A DNA stretch of 64,000 bases from Hermatobates lingyangjiaoensis (lineage: Eukaryota > Arthropoda > Insecta > Hemiptera > Hermatobatidae), in NCBI GenBank assembly GCA_026182355.1, contig JAPFBL010000595.1:145049-209048 (forward strand). The letters run 5' to 3'. A program made the translations under genes and the position numbers. Shown piece after piece: positions 11,993 to 23,302 of the stretch. Numbering within the stretch: the first letter of the stretch is position 1; every line of letters begins with the position of its first letter. The notes below the pieces were generated by a model. It was given only the letters and a program-made list of their open reading frames with translations. It ran no database searches and was not told the DNA's origin.

Positions 11993-12630
11993 TAAGTATT
12001 ATTTCAACGTATTTTCTTGTATACTTCTGTACGTATATTTTCATGCAATGCAACTATCATATTTTAAAACAGTGTTACGCTTGTACAGCATAATGCTGTA
12101 TATAGAGGGTGTTTCGGGATTTTCCATGGTCCAGTAAGTCTAAGGTTTGTTGTTTACTGGATTAGGAAGGTTCAACCTGAACCAAGGTTCTTACACAACT
12201 AGAAGTCACCCTTTCGAATTACTACTAAATAATTATTGTTAGTTATTTATTTTAAACTTTTATATATTGGTGATAATGTGCTCACAATAAAATACACTTG
12301 TTGAAACTAATTTACATTCATAAATCATTTTCTTAGAAATTGATAAAATAAAGAACCTTGTATCTTTGCAGGTTCTTTATTCAAGATATTTTATTTTTTA
12401 AAATTCCAAACAGCCTTTTTTTTTTGTAAAAAGTTAAGTTCTTATTTTTTTGAAATTAACAACGTGTTCACTAAATCCCATGAATGGTTCTCAATAGCAG
12501 CAATTAGACAAAAGCGTTAGATTTTCTAATGCTTAAACCGACAGTATAGGATTCCACCTTTTAGTGCTGTTGGAGGGGCGGAAAGTGTGGCTCATTTATT
12601 ATTAGGCATTCATTTTAGTAATGAGTAAGT
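11993..12630. other. AT-rich sequence, no gene seen
   Basis: Nothing coding recognised. The sequence AGAGGGTGTTTCGGGATT near 12107 resembles some DNA transposon ends but no partner end was found. Confidence 0.35.
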
Positions 12631-13530
12631 CACATACATGCATACGCATATAACAGATTTCACAATAAACCCATCAAACAACAATCAACGTCCAAACCGC
12701 AATAAGAAATAAGAAAAAAAGACTAAGATCTTTCAACTGTAACAAGCTGAACTACACAGTATATTACTGAACTACGCAGTATGCCACTGAACTTCATAGT
12801 ATGTCGCTCAACTACATAGTATGTCACTGAACTAAACAGTATATTACTGAACTACACAATATGCCACTGAACTACATAGTATGTCACTCAACTACATAGT
12901 ATGAGTAGTACCTGATGTCACTGAACAACTCAACTACATAGTATACCTGATGTCACTGAACTAAACAGTTATTTACTGAATTATAAAGTATGTCACTGAA
13001 CTACACAGTATGTCGCTCAACTACATACACTGTCACTGAACTAAACAGTAAATTACTGAACTACACAGTATGTCGCTCAACTACATAGTATGTCACTGAA
13101 CCACACAGTGTGCCACTGAACTACACAGTATGTCACTCTACGACATGGTATGTCACTAAACTACACAGTATATTACTGCAGTACACAGTTTGTTGCTCAA
13201 CTACATAGTATGTCTCTGAACTACACAGTATGCCACTGAACGACACAGTATGTCCTCAACTACATAGTAGGTCACTGAACTACACAGTATATTACTGAAC
13301 TATACAGTATGTCACTGAACTAAACAGTATGTCGCTCAACTACATAGTATGTCACTGAAGTAAACAGTATATGTCGCTCAACTACATAGTATGCCACTGA
13401 ACTACACAGTATGTCACTCAACTAAACAGTTTTTTTCGTCAGAACTTGACGAAGACCGCTTGATACGGTTCAAAGATCTTAGTCTTATTCCCTCATTTCT
13501 TATTGTTGTTTAAACGTTGAATGCATATAC
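12630..13530. mobile_element. PLE-A inverted pair with minisatellite in the centre
   Basis: The left terminus 12650-12755 (minus sense) runs up to the first half of a hammerhead and stops at AACAAGC. The right terminus 13436-13515 (plus sense) restarts at CTTGACGAAGACCGC. Both hammerheads are damaged: the right has TTGACGA and CAAA. The space between, where two ribozymes normally meet, is filled by a 20-bp tandem array. Confidence 0.75.
12750..13432. repeat. 20-bp minisatellite inside the PLE-A pair
   Basis: About 34 imperfect units of ACTGAACTACACAGTATGTC and variants (CTCAACTACATAGTATGTC). Occasional insertions break the register, for example near 12905 and 12960. Confidence 0.85.
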
Positions 13531-13534
13531 ATTT

Positions 13535-13770
13535 TACATCGAGAGCCCTAAATTCTGCATCACTAAGTTTGTTAAAGTAGGTTTTTTTTTTGTAACTGAT
13601 ACCTGATTTCGTATAGGCTTTGAGCTGACCTTTCCTAGAGATGACGCACTGGAAATTTGTCAGATCATGGGTAAAAAAATAAAATAAAAACGAGGAGCAT
13701 TGTGGGAAGCGATTTCGGATCTAACAGTTCAGAGGCGAGCACGCAAGCAACTCGTCTACCATGGCCCTTT
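13535..13770 (-). mobile_element. Old tRNA-SINE copy
   Basis: Diverged minus-sense copy of the SINE described at 50721-51039. Recognisable pieces are GAGAGCCCTAAATTCTGC, the ACCTGAT...CGTATAGGCT block and the tRNA-like head near 13725-13765 (TCAGAGGCGAGCACG). The telomere-like tail is missing. Confidence 0.6.
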
Positions 13771-14170
13771 GTAAAATAAAAAAAAACCCTTAATATTAAT
13801 ATTAATGAAATATAATCTGGATTTAAGTAAATCTGAATGCGTTATTTATGCATAACTAACTCATGCGTAAATAGTAGCATTCCTAGAATAAGGCAGCGCT
13901 AACATATCTTTACTTGTAATTTGAGATCAAAGAGTTTGCGGTGCACGCACGCTACAGCCGGCAGTGACTTGCATTCACGCTAGCAATAAACTGATAACAA
14001 AGATGATTAGCATGAATCATTATTATTAGTTTCACTTTTCATTTAAAAAAAAAAAAAAGATAAAAGATTATAAAATACCTTTTTCCTTTGTTGTCATTTC
14101 TGTTCAATACATCTTTAACAAGAATATATTTAATTTTCTCACGTTTTTCATTGGTACGAGTATATCTCTG
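13771..14170. other. AT-rich sequence, nothing recognised
   Basis: No gene, RNA or repeat signature recognised beyond a few A-runs. Confidence 0.4.
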
Positions 14171-14177
14171 TGGATGG

Positions 14178-14409
14178 GTGTGTGTGTGTGTGTGTGTGTT
14201 TATGGTTGTGTGTTTGTGTGTGTGTGTGTGTGTATATGTATGTGTGTGTATGCCTGTGTGTATGTATGTGTGTGTATATTTGGGTGTGTGTGTGTGTGTG
14301 TGTATGTGTGTGTATGTATGTGTGTATTTGGGTGTGTGTGTGTATGTGTGTGCGTATATATATATATGTGTGTGTGTGTGTGTTGGTGTGTTGGGGGGGG
14401 GGGGGGGGG
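14178..14409. repeat. (TG)n tract ending in a G run
   Basis: Imperfect TG/TATG repeat with TTTGGG interruptions, ending in about 17 consecutive G (14393-14409). Open frames on both strands are period artefacts. Alternating purine-pyrimidine sequence next to a G run could adopt non-B structure. Confidence 0.9.
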
Positions 14410-14562
14410 TCAAAGGATGAATTATTCCTTGATTTCAAAAAGAGATTGGAAAACACTACCTACTTGTGTTGCATGTTCAGAAGTAACTAGACTATGTGTG
14501 ACGCCTTGGGCCAACGATCTTATTTTTACACTATTGTGTTTTTATAATAAAAAGAAATATGA

Positions 14563-14865
14563 TCCCCCCCCCCCCTATGCGGGAGAGCACCGCATACCGG
14601 AGTAAGGCTATTTACTCAAGGGGATCGCCTGGTACCCTTGAGGCTCTCCTGTATCATCCGGGTCACATAACGCCTTGGATCGGGGCTGGGACAAGAGGAG
14701 AGGATTTTGAGAAGTTAGAAGGATTGTGGAATGAAGGTGGTCAGGCCCAGCCCCTGGTCACCTTCTCTTCCTCTTCCTTTGTCCCTGAATATAGCAGGTT
14801 AACAGGGTAGCCTCGCGAAAGCCTAAAGTCGGAGTTGACAATCCCTTAAAAGTCCTAAAAATATT
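14563..14865. other. GC-richer segment of unknown origin
   Basis: A C run (about 14564-14574) opens a stretch with much higher GC than its neighbours, including GGAGAGCACCGCATACCGG and GGATCGGGGCTGGGAC. An 83-codon frame (14559-14810) has no recognised domain. It may be part of the element whose right half follows at 14865-15312, but no matching left end was found. Confidence 0.4.
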
Positions 14866-15312
14866 TATTTTCATCCAATTACAATCAAGGATCTAATTTC
14901 AGGCTGTTGTTTTTAGTCACAGACTTTCATCTTATTACAGTATTTCGTATCATATCAAAGAAAACCAATGATTTTTCAAAACAAAAACATATAATTCAAA
15001 TCATAAAAAAAAATTATCTGCCTACGCAAACGAATATAATAAACTTTCAACTACTTTAAAAAAAAAATGTTTTTGAAAAATTTAAGATACATTTATTTTG
15101 AATTTGCTAATATGTATTATACTTTAAAATCTGTTTCATAAACAGTATTGCACACATAAAACATAAAAACAATTACAACCTTAAAAAATCATTTCGGTAT
15201 AAATTTCAGATTTTTGGTTAAGTTTTTATAATTTGAATTTTTTTATATTTTCTATTTTTACTCCCTCAAAATGCCTCCCCCCCGCCATGTGCTCCCCTTC
15301 CTACGCCACTGA
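14865..15312. mobile_element. hAT-like MITE, copy 1 (right part)
   Basis: About 450 bp matching 32645-33099 across its length, from AATTACAATCAA to the shared end CTACGCCACTG, the inverse of the common terminus CAGTGGCGTAG. The left end was not located, so this copy is probably truncated or rearranged. No coding capacity. Confidence 0.6.
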
Positions 15313-15384
15313 CTTATAGGCTATATTTTAGATTTTAATACACTTAATATATAATATATTATGAATTAAACAACCACGATAAAC

Positions 15385-15516
15385 AAATATATTAGATACA
15401 ATGCTCTAATGCCTTTCGTTATTTTCGTTAGTATCATATGTGGTTTGATCATTCATTGTTATTTCACGTGTTTATGTGAAATCTTTTTATCTCTCTCTCT
15501 CTCTCTCTCTCTCTCT

Positions 15517-15554
<38 letters not shown>

Positions 15555-15567
15555 ATATATATATATT
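15385..15567 (+). mobile_element. PLE-A 3' terminus abutting a (CT)n(TA)n tract
   Basis: Contains TTTGATCATTCATTGTTA, the terminal hairpin TTTCAC...GTGAAA and ATCTTTTTAT, then goes straight into (CT)n and (TA)n (15489-15567). No hammerhead is present in this short 3' fragment. Confidence 0.7.
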
Positions 15568-15748
15568 ATTATCATCAGAGAGCTAAATGAACTTAACAAA
15601 AAATATAATAACAAGTTAACCTGGTTGATTGAAGTTTTCAGGATTGCTGGCATTCCTGTCTGAATTTAACCTTCCTAAAATTGAAGGAGTCTTGATCTGC
15701 TTACTTATTTTTTTTATCAATATTTCATCCAGTTTGTAAAGTTCCGGA

Positions 15749-16087
15749 CTATTGTTCATTAAATTTCCATTTAAAGTTCTTTATGAGTGCACTTTCAATA
15801 ATATTTCTCTTCCTTTCTGAAGGTACAAAAATTATTTCCTTTGCTTCACTCCAATTTATGATATGATTTTTGTTCCTTACATGTAAGAACAAGGCACTCT
15901 TTTCATCTTCCCGTCTGATTGAATATTGGTGTTGTTTTACTCTTGTAAAGAGACCTTTACTCGTCTGTCCAATATAAGACATTTGGCAATCAGTACAAGG
16001 TATCCTATATACACAACTATCTTTTTCCTCCTCCTTATTATTAATAAACAAGCCTTTAAAACAAATTACTATCATTACTAAACACAA
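15749..16087 (-). pseudogene. PLE GIY-YIG endonuclease fragment
   Basis: The 112-residue minus-strand frame reads VYRIPCTDCQMSYIGQTSKG followed by LFTRVKQHQYS and ALFLHVRNKNH. This is the GIY-YIG nuclease found at the C-terminus of Penelope-like retroelements, where it nicks the target. The two cysteines between the GIY (here VYR) and YIG motifs are the PLE hallmark. A later glutamate (NIIESALI) would be the metal ligand of the family. RT is missing, the frame starts within the linker, and no PLE terminus is directly attached. It resembles the PLE-A endonuclease at 28840-29170 but is clearly diverged, so it represents a related lineage. Confidence 0.8.
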
Positions 16088-16742
16088 CGGAGAGGTCCAG
16101 CTTTTTCAAAATATATATATCAAGAATTATTGTTGGTTATTAATTTTTTATATAATATATTATATATATATAGAGGTTCTTATTATCATATTATCTGTTT
16201 TAATTTTGTGTTCTCTTTGTTTTCTGTGTATTTACTCTATTTAATGGCTCCCTCTGCCTATATTCAGTATAAAGAAATAAATATATTATTATTTATTTGA
16301 ATAAAACAATATATACTTACTTAATAGTAATGAACATTTTATTTTTCGCTGGAATGGATCTTCCAGGTGTATTTTCGAATGTAGGTATTCCAGAAATTCC
16401 AAGCTGTTTATTTCCTAATTGCAAGATGTTAACAATATAGAATTTAAAGTAGCAATATTTAAATCTGCTTTTGTCATCTATACAATAGTTTTCCATCATG
16501 GAGAATACCATTTCTGTAGGAGCATTTCATCCTGGTAGTAACATAAACAACAATTCTAATACTTGTAGAATATTTTGTAAATGGAATATCCTGACATTTG
16601 AAATGTAGAAATATTTCTATTCATCTTTCAATTGATGAATCATGAAGATTTAGGGTGGATCTCCCATTAACAAATTTATTATTAAAAACAAAAAACAAAT
16701 TATATGTTCTTAAAGCTCACGAAGATATTTATTTTATAGATG

Positions 16743-16785
16743 TTAACCTGAAGAAGAATACTAAGTGTTCGAAACGCGTTGTTAA
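16743..16785 (+). ncRNA. Hammerhead ribozyme, PLE-D type, intact
   Basis: TTAAC (stem I), CTGAAGA, extra A, stem II GAATAC-TAA-GTGTTC with one wobble pair, GAAA, the palindrome ACGCGT sharing the last A of GAAA as stem III, T at the cleavage site, then GTTAA pairing fully with TTAAC. Five base pairs in stem I and a 6-nt self-complementary stem III make this one of the best-formed copies; dimer formation is likely. Confidence 0.8.
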
Positions 16786-16859
16786 TTTCATATTAAACTT
16801 TTTTTTTTGTTTGGAGACGTAATTTTTGAAATCCACTCTATATGAGTAAATGCAACACT

Positions 16860-19050
16860 ATTAATGAATTTATATGTTTTGTGGTTCCCAAAGTCGTGTT
16901 ATGGTGTTTTTTCGATGATGTCTTCTGTGTACGAGTGTGGATGGGTGTATATCCAAAAGTTTGTTACCACGCTACAGTCAATAATCTTTAATGGATCAAA
17001 TTCATATTTTACACAAATATGGGCATCAATATGTAGATGAACCCTACTGTTTGGGAGCAATTATGCTTTACCAAAATGTGTTTTCAGATAACATTTTTTT
17101 TTCTCTTAAACTACTGTGTCAATAGTATTGAAATTTTACCATTGTCATAGAAGCAACAAAAAAATAACTGAAAAAATCTGGAGTGGCCTACACTCTACTT
17201 TACTATAAGTAACTCAATGTCAAATTTCTTGAGTATATAAAACATAACATATCATTTAAGCATAACATAAATATCTAAATGGGATATAATTATTAGCATT
17301 GCATTCGTGAGGTAGTACAGATAGTGATTGAAGGACATATCAATTTATAAGCTTATTTTTGTACATCACAAATAATATATTATTTGCAAATAATTTCATT
17401 AGTATAACTACAGCAGTAATATCATTTTTGAAAAACCAATGTGAACATTTCTTGAAACGAAATATTATCCTACAAGAGAACATGGCTATTGTTCAAATAG
17501 CCAGTAGATTTCTTACATCGTTTACTTAACATCCTTCTACATTGAATATTAATGTAAAATTTTCAAATTTAAAACAGTAAAATACCCTTTTTTTCTCTGA
17601 AAAACATCTTAAACAGCGAAGAAAATGTTGTTTTAAGGTGATTTGTTAATTAAAGATGTACGATAATTACAGTTATTAATCTCTAAACAAAAGATTTCAA
17701 TTTTGAATTATGTTTTACATTTTTGGTTTTTAACAGAATTATTATACTGGGAATTTTATGGCTTCTTAGTATTTAATAAGATCATTTTCCTTCCCCTTTG
17801 TCAAATAACATATATACGATTTTTTTTTAATGAGTGTTATCATTTACCTGCACAATATTATTCCTCTTACATCTCTTATAAGTCAATAATATATTTTCAT
17901 TTTTCCATTAGAAACATCAATTTTATCTCAGTGGATTCGCTCAAAAAATTTCTAAGTCAATGTAAACAATGTAAAAAAATACAAAAAATTCGACAAGTAT
18001 AGCAGGTGATCTCTTAGTTTAGGATAAACAAAGAGTTTTTATATCGTTATTGCTCTTTTCTGTAATTGAAACTTCATGATTTTTTTTTATGAATTGCTAA
18101 TTTTTTGTTCCATTTTTGGTCAAATTTTCATAATTTTTTAACGAGCCGTTTAGCGTCAAAAAAACATTTTCTGAAAACACAAATCGTACTGTAACGCCCC
18201 TTTAGGGAATGTAATTTTAGAAAAAATTATCTCAACTCATTGTCCATATAATGTTCTATTTATAGGCATAGTTTCATTCTTGTCCGTCAAACAGTATGGC
18301 TTGTATCGCTCTCACAAGGTTTGAGATTGATTTATAAGTCAAAATTTGTACATTTTATTGAAAAAAAAAAATTTCCTGTTGATATAAAATTTTGTATATA
18401 TTTTTCGTTTGTTCCATTTGTAACCTCAAAGATAATGTCAAAATCTCAAAACTCTAGGGTTAGTAGTTTAGGAGAAATAAATGTTTTAAGAAAAACGGTT
18501 TTTGGCAAAAAAAGTGACTTTCCCATCATGCATAATTCTTCCCAAACAATAGGGATCTTCGTCTAAATGGGGCCCATTTTTGTGTAAAATATCAACTTGA
18601 TCCATTAAAGATTCTGGACCGTAGCGTGGTAACAAGCAATGCTAACACACGCACCCACCAGCACCCACCACCCACCCACCCCACCCACCCACCCACCACC
18701 CACACACACACAGACATCATCGTAAAAACTTCATAAAACGACTTCTGGGACCTCAAAACATGTAATTCCGTCAAAATCTCGAGATCGAATTTTTTCACGA
18801 TCACTATACTTTACTTATAGTAAAGTAAAAATCCTCAGAATTTAAAACAACTGAAAAACATTTTTTTTTCAATAAATTTTAAACATTTTGACTTATGATA
18901 AAGTCTGAAAGCTTGTAAGGAGGATACAAGCTATAACGTTTCACGGATCAAAATGATAATGTACCTATAAATAGAAGCATTATGCAGGGGATCAGAAGAG
19001 GTAATTTTTTTTTTAAAAAAGTTACATTAACCGAAGGGGCGTTATAGAAT
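16860..19050. mobile_element. DNA element interrupted by a copy of itself
   Basis: The outer copy appears in plus sense as 16860-17170 and continues at 18838-19050. The inner copy, 17186-18834, is in minus sense and ends at both sides in the 17-nt repeat TACTTTACTATAAGTAA. Internal blocks match pairwise: 16900-17000 with the inverse of 18600-18780, and 18840-19050 with the inverse of 18190-18400. A short deletion derivative lies at 29521-29840. A GGTGG/CCACC-rich microsatellite (18655-18715) sits inside. No transposase was recognised, so the superfamily is unknown. Confidence 0.65.
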
Positions 19051-19085
19051 ATTTTATTTTTATTTTTCTACAATTCATCATATTG

Positions 19086-19290
19086 ATATATATATATATA
19101 TATATATTGTTAAATAACGCCCCATATTTGGCTTGTATCTGCTTCTTACACAATTTCTCCAGTTTCCGGAATTCCTTCCTCGTCTCTTCAGAGATACAAG
19201 CCAAATATGGGGCGTTATTTAACAATATATGTTTAAATGAAGGACTGCTTCCAACTTTTACAAATATATATATATATATATATATTGAAT
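19086..19290. repeat. Inverted repeat between (TA)n tracts
   Basis: TGTTAAATAACGCCCCATAT and the following TTGGCTTGTATCT (about 19108-19140) are repeated in inverse at 19193-19226, about 50 bp apart; (TA)n lies on both sides. The right arm continues into a frame reading NNICLNEGLLPTFTN, close to NICMNENLLPNYTN at 42160-42205, which suggests a coding fragment from the N-terminal part of a PLE, but this is not certain. Confidence 0.65.
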
Positions 19291-19411
19291 AAGCTGGTTA
19301 TGTGCGTTTCATCTCAAGTCAGTATTAACAGAACTTTTTAAACATCGTCTGCTTTATATGAGAAAAAAAAATAAATAAAATAAATAAAACAGCAATAAAG
19401 TAATGATAAGT

Positions 19412-19645
19412 TGTTTTGCTATCAATACAGAAAGGTAGTAGTATTCGTTTTGAAACACTGGAACAGAATGTCTAGGAGGTATAAAAGTGGAGACAATATG
19501 TTCGTGTGTGGGGATAATAAAGCTCACTCTCTCTCAGTCCACTCACTCTCTCTCTTTCTCTCCTTCTAATAAAGCGAATTACCTTAATGAATGACTAGTG
19601 TCTCCGGGCCATAATCAACTATCACATGGAGCCCCCACGAAATAT
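19412..19645 (+). mobile_element. Possible LTR of a retrotransposon
   Basis: A TATA box (GGTATAAAAGTGG, about 19480) is followed by AATAAAG (about 19517), a CT-rich stretch and then ATCACATGGAGCCCCCACG, where TGGAGCCCCCAC could be a primer binding site just after an LTR ending in CA. No gag or pol was found and no second LTR is present, so this would be a truncated remnant. Confidence 0.35.
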
Positions 19646-20191
19646 TCAACTTACCAATAATAACCCCCCACCTGCCCTCACAGCCCCCCCCTCCACAACC
19701 CCTGTAATTTAACGACTTTTTGAACGAGCTTCATGAAACAACCAAGTGCTTCTTCTTTTATAACCAAGTATTAATTTCTTTTTTTTTTTTTTTTTGGTAA
19801 TTTCCTATTAAAAAGAAAAGAGAGAAAAAAAAGTTTCAGGTTCAAGGTTTAAATGTTTATTTTGAAATATTCATTACAAAATGATAAGGTTATTTGTAAT
19901 ATTTATGGTTATAATGATTAACTATTAAACAGCCTTTAGTTTTTCCACATTTGTTGTACAATCCGTAATTGTGTGGTATTTACTTATACTGAGGTGAATG
20001 AATATTAAAAAGTTTTTATACAAAAGAAGTTTTTTTTTCTTATTCAAACTACGCGTTTTTGAAATATTTCGTGTTCATCGTCTTTGGGGATCACATGTAC
20101 TCGGATTTATGGTTAGGGAAACTACGTTTATGTATCGACTTCTAATTGATTATATTTTAACTTCTGTATTAACTTAGCAGTATCTTTTCAA

Positions 20192-20830
20192 TGTATGGAT
20201 CTTGTAAGAGATCCTTTATAACATACGGATCTTTTTAGAGATCCTTTACAACATATGGATCTTGTAAGACTTCCTTTACAACATATCATCTTGTAAGTAA
20301 TCCTTTACAACATATGAACCTTGTAAGAGATCCTTTACATTATATAAATCTTGTAAGAGATCCTTTACAGTATATCGATCTTGTAAGAGATCCTTTACAA
20401 CATATGAACCTTGTAAGAGATCCTTTACATTGTATATATATATATCTTGTAAGAGATCCTTTACAACATATCGATCTTGTAAGTAATCCTTTACAACAAA
20501 TGAACATTGTAAGAGATCCTTTACAACATATCGATCTTGTAAGTAATTCTTTACAACATATGAACCTTCTAAGAGATCTTTTACAACATATGGACCTTGT
20601 AAGAGTTCGTTTACAACATATCGATCTTGTAAGTAATCCTTTAGAACATATGATCTTTTTAGAGATCCTTTACAACATATGGATCTTGTAAGTAACCTTT
20701 ACATTATATATATCTTGTAAGAGATCCTTTACAACATATGGATCGTGTAAGTAATCCTTTACAACATATGGGACATTGTAAGAGTTCCTTTACAACATAT
20801 GGATCTTGTAAGACTTCCTTTACAACATAT
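20192..20830. repeat. Minisatellite, ~30-bp unit
   Basis: About 21 units around TTGTAAGAGATCCTTTACA, then ACATATGGATC. AGAGATCC and AGTAATCC variants alternate irregularly. Weak similarity to PLE-D remains just upstream (20050-20095: ACGCGTTTTTGAAATATTTC). Confidence 0.85.
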
Positions 20831-21091
20831 TAAGTACTCCCGGATTCGAAGCATACTTATGTTAAGAATACAACATTTATGAATTGAGTCTAATTATATT
20901 TATATATTGTTTTAAGTTAAGAAGATACTTTCCAACATATGGTTTATTTATGGTTATATTTATAACCTTTTTGTATTTTTAGAGTATATTTTTGCCTAAA
21001 CTACTGAAGAATAAAGAAAATAAGGTTCATACCGGAGTAAATGGATATTACAAAGTCTACTCACAAAATATACTTATATATATTGGTACAT

Positions 21092-21470
21092 AAAAAGATT
21101 TCACATAAACACGTGAAATAACAATCAATGATCAAACCACAATATGAAATGGGAAAACAAGACTAAGATCTTTCAACCGTAACAAGCGGTCTTCGTCAGA
21201 TTTAAAAACCCAACCCAAGTCAGTTGGGTTTTTGACTCTGACGAAGACCGCTTATTATGGTTGAAAGATGTTAGTCTTGTTTTCTCATTTCATGTTGTGA
21301 TTTGATCATATGGGTATATATAATTAGTTGCAGTTTTGACTCTGACGAACACCGCTTGTTGTGGTTGAAAGATCTTTGTCTTATTTTTTCATTTCATACT
21401 GTGTTTTGATCATTGATTGTTGTTTCACGTGTTTTTTTTGAAATCTTTTCTTCTACAGGTATCCTTATGG
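21092..21470. mobile_element. PLE-A inverted termini plus a third terminus
   Basis: The left arm (minus sense, 21092-21205) carries the long 3' end with TTTCAC/GTGAAA. The right arm (21225-21310) ends at TTTGATCATATGGG. A further plus-sense terminus follows at 21330-21460. Hammerheads: 21161-21203 minus (complete core, poor stem I), 21234-21276 plus (complete core, stem II with G-U pair, stem III AGATGT no longer palindromic) and 21338-21380 plus (complete core, altered stem II and first stem I pair). Confidence 0.75.
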
Positions 21471-23050
21471 CTAGAAACACATTTATGTATTAACTCTAAT
21501 TATATTCAACTGTTGTTTAACTAGTCAATTTCACAATGCTATCAAAAATATTTATAAAACTTAACTAATAGAGTTATTATCCAGATATTATCCAGGAGGC
21601 AAGACGACTTCTTTTGAAAACCATTTTCGGTTTCCAACTGTCTCACCCCTCCATTCTAGAATAATTCCACCAACACATGACCTGTTCTAACTTGATTTAC
21701 AACTTGTTTCTTTCAAAATGTGCCATCTCATTGCCGTCAATAGAGTATTCACCCTTTTGCAGCACCAGGGGGAGTAGAGTAAGCCAGTGGCATTACTAGG
21801 GGTGAAGAGGAGAGGAGGTGGGGTTCAAAGAAATAGAAGCTATAAGGTTACCAAAGGAATCCATTTATCTTTAAAAAATTCAAAAAAAATTTCTTCCCTT
21901 TTAACATTTACGTCTTCCCTTTTTTTTTTTTTTGAATAATAACGGTATCATTTCTGACATTGGTTTTTTACCAATTGGAATAAAAAAAATAAAAAAAAAG
22001 ATGAAAGCACTTGACATGAATTTTAGAATTCTATATATAATTTATTACAAATTCACAGAAGGGGTTCTTGAGGATTTTGGTCATAAACACACAACTCCTG
22101 ATTATATCCCGACGTTTCGCCAAAAGTTGTTTGGCATTTTCAAGGCTAAAAAACAATTTATTAACTATATAAGTAGTGAAAACAAATACATCCACGGAAT
22201 ATCAACCAACAGAGAACAAAACAAACAAACAAAAAATTCAGTAACAAGGGAACCACAAAAGGAAGAAAAACAAGGTAATAATGTTTGTAGGTTTTTGTTT
22301 TCCCTTAATTTCTTTTATTTTTTTACTTTTTTTATTGTTTTGTAATTTTCTGGCGTTCTGTGTTCATTAACTGTCTGTTTATTTTGCTTGAATGCTCTGT
22401 ATAGAGATATCCTCCCAGAATTAGTTTTGTAATAGTGTGCTTATCTGTTTGAAAATTGGGTTTCGTTGTCTGAATAATTAATAATAATTAATTAGGTTTA
22501 ATTTTATTAATTAATTAATATTATTTTATTAATTAATTAAACAACAAATGTTTGTTTGTAAATTATGACTAACTACCAAACCTACCCGTCTTTGACGGAA
22601 TCAAAAATTTGATTCTACTTGGTATTCCAAAATATCATTAGAAATTATGGAATAGTAAAAAAATACCATTATTAGTGTAGTGTTAAACAAATGGTTCTGT
22701 ATACACCACATTAGATGTCTGTACTTGAGGTTCATGAACGAAACAAAGAGAGATGAATACTGAGAAGAGCTGGAATAACTATTCTAAAGTAAGGTTGTCT
22801 TACACAAGCAAAGAAATGGCCTAGTCTGAGCTAATGTGAAAAACAGTTCCCGGCTAGCATCTTAGAAAAAAAGGGGTTGTTTCAGTTGGAAGTCTGGCTT
22901 CACTGGTAGCCCAAAAGTATGTGTGTAAATACATTTCACCTCCTTCTTCCCCCCCCCCCTCCACCCTCTCCCCAAAACCAACGTTGGCATTGATAGTTTC
23001 ATTTGAACCTAAAGAACTGACCAAGTCCCGATAAAATTTAGTTTTGTTTC
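21471..23050. other. AT-rich sequence with one decayed PLE terminus
   Basis: No intact gene. At about 22085-22150 a minus-sense PLE-C-like terminus retains GCCAAA/TTTGGC, GAAACGTC and GGG, but its core reads TTGAAAA. CAGTGGCATTAC near 21791 resembles a hAT-type end; no partner was found. About 22990-23060 carries a lone piece of the decayed PLE terminus at 24266-24412. The 137-codon frame 21932-22345 has no recognised domain. Confidence 0.45.
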
Positions 23051-23074
23051 TATTCCACGGTTGATAATTTTCTC

Positions 23075-23256
23075 AATATATATATATATTTCACTCAAAA
23101 TTCGAAAAAAACTATCCAGACTGGACGCAAATCAGCTCAAAAACGAAGAAAAGTTCTTGGTTGCCAATTCTATTTTCTCCTGAAGACGGATCATCCAAAA
23201 ATTTGAGTTTGTAAGTGTGTCTCTTTCTCTGTGTGTTGCTTTTCTTCGTTTTTGAG

Positions 23257-23300
<44 letters not shown>
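23075..23300 (+). mobile_element. PLE-B terminus with inactive hammerhead
   Basis: Contains CTCCTGAAGACGG, a GGAT/ATCC stem II and AAAAATTTGAG. The invariant G of GAAA is replaced (CAAAA), so the ribozyme should be inactive. The family tail TGTAAGTGTGT follows and the copy ends at (TA)n, 23261-23297. A small inverted piece (CAGCTCAAAAACGAAGAAAA) near 23131 pairs with 23237-23260. Confidence 0.7.

Positions 23301-23302
<2 letters not shown>

Noticed and set aside
12090..12130. Terminal repeat of a DNA transposon (AGAGGGTGTTTCGGG)
   Set aside because: No inverted partner or target duplication could be found nearby.
14039..14605. Several overlapping frames on both strands
   Set aside because: Translations of (TG)n and the G run; low-complexity only.
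20314..20691. 125-codon repeat frame
   Set aside because: Lies wholly in the 30-bp minisatellite; no sign of coding constraint.
21932..22345. 137-codon open frame
   Set aside because: No recognised domain; it overlaps a decayed PLE terminus on the other strand and A/T homopolymers.
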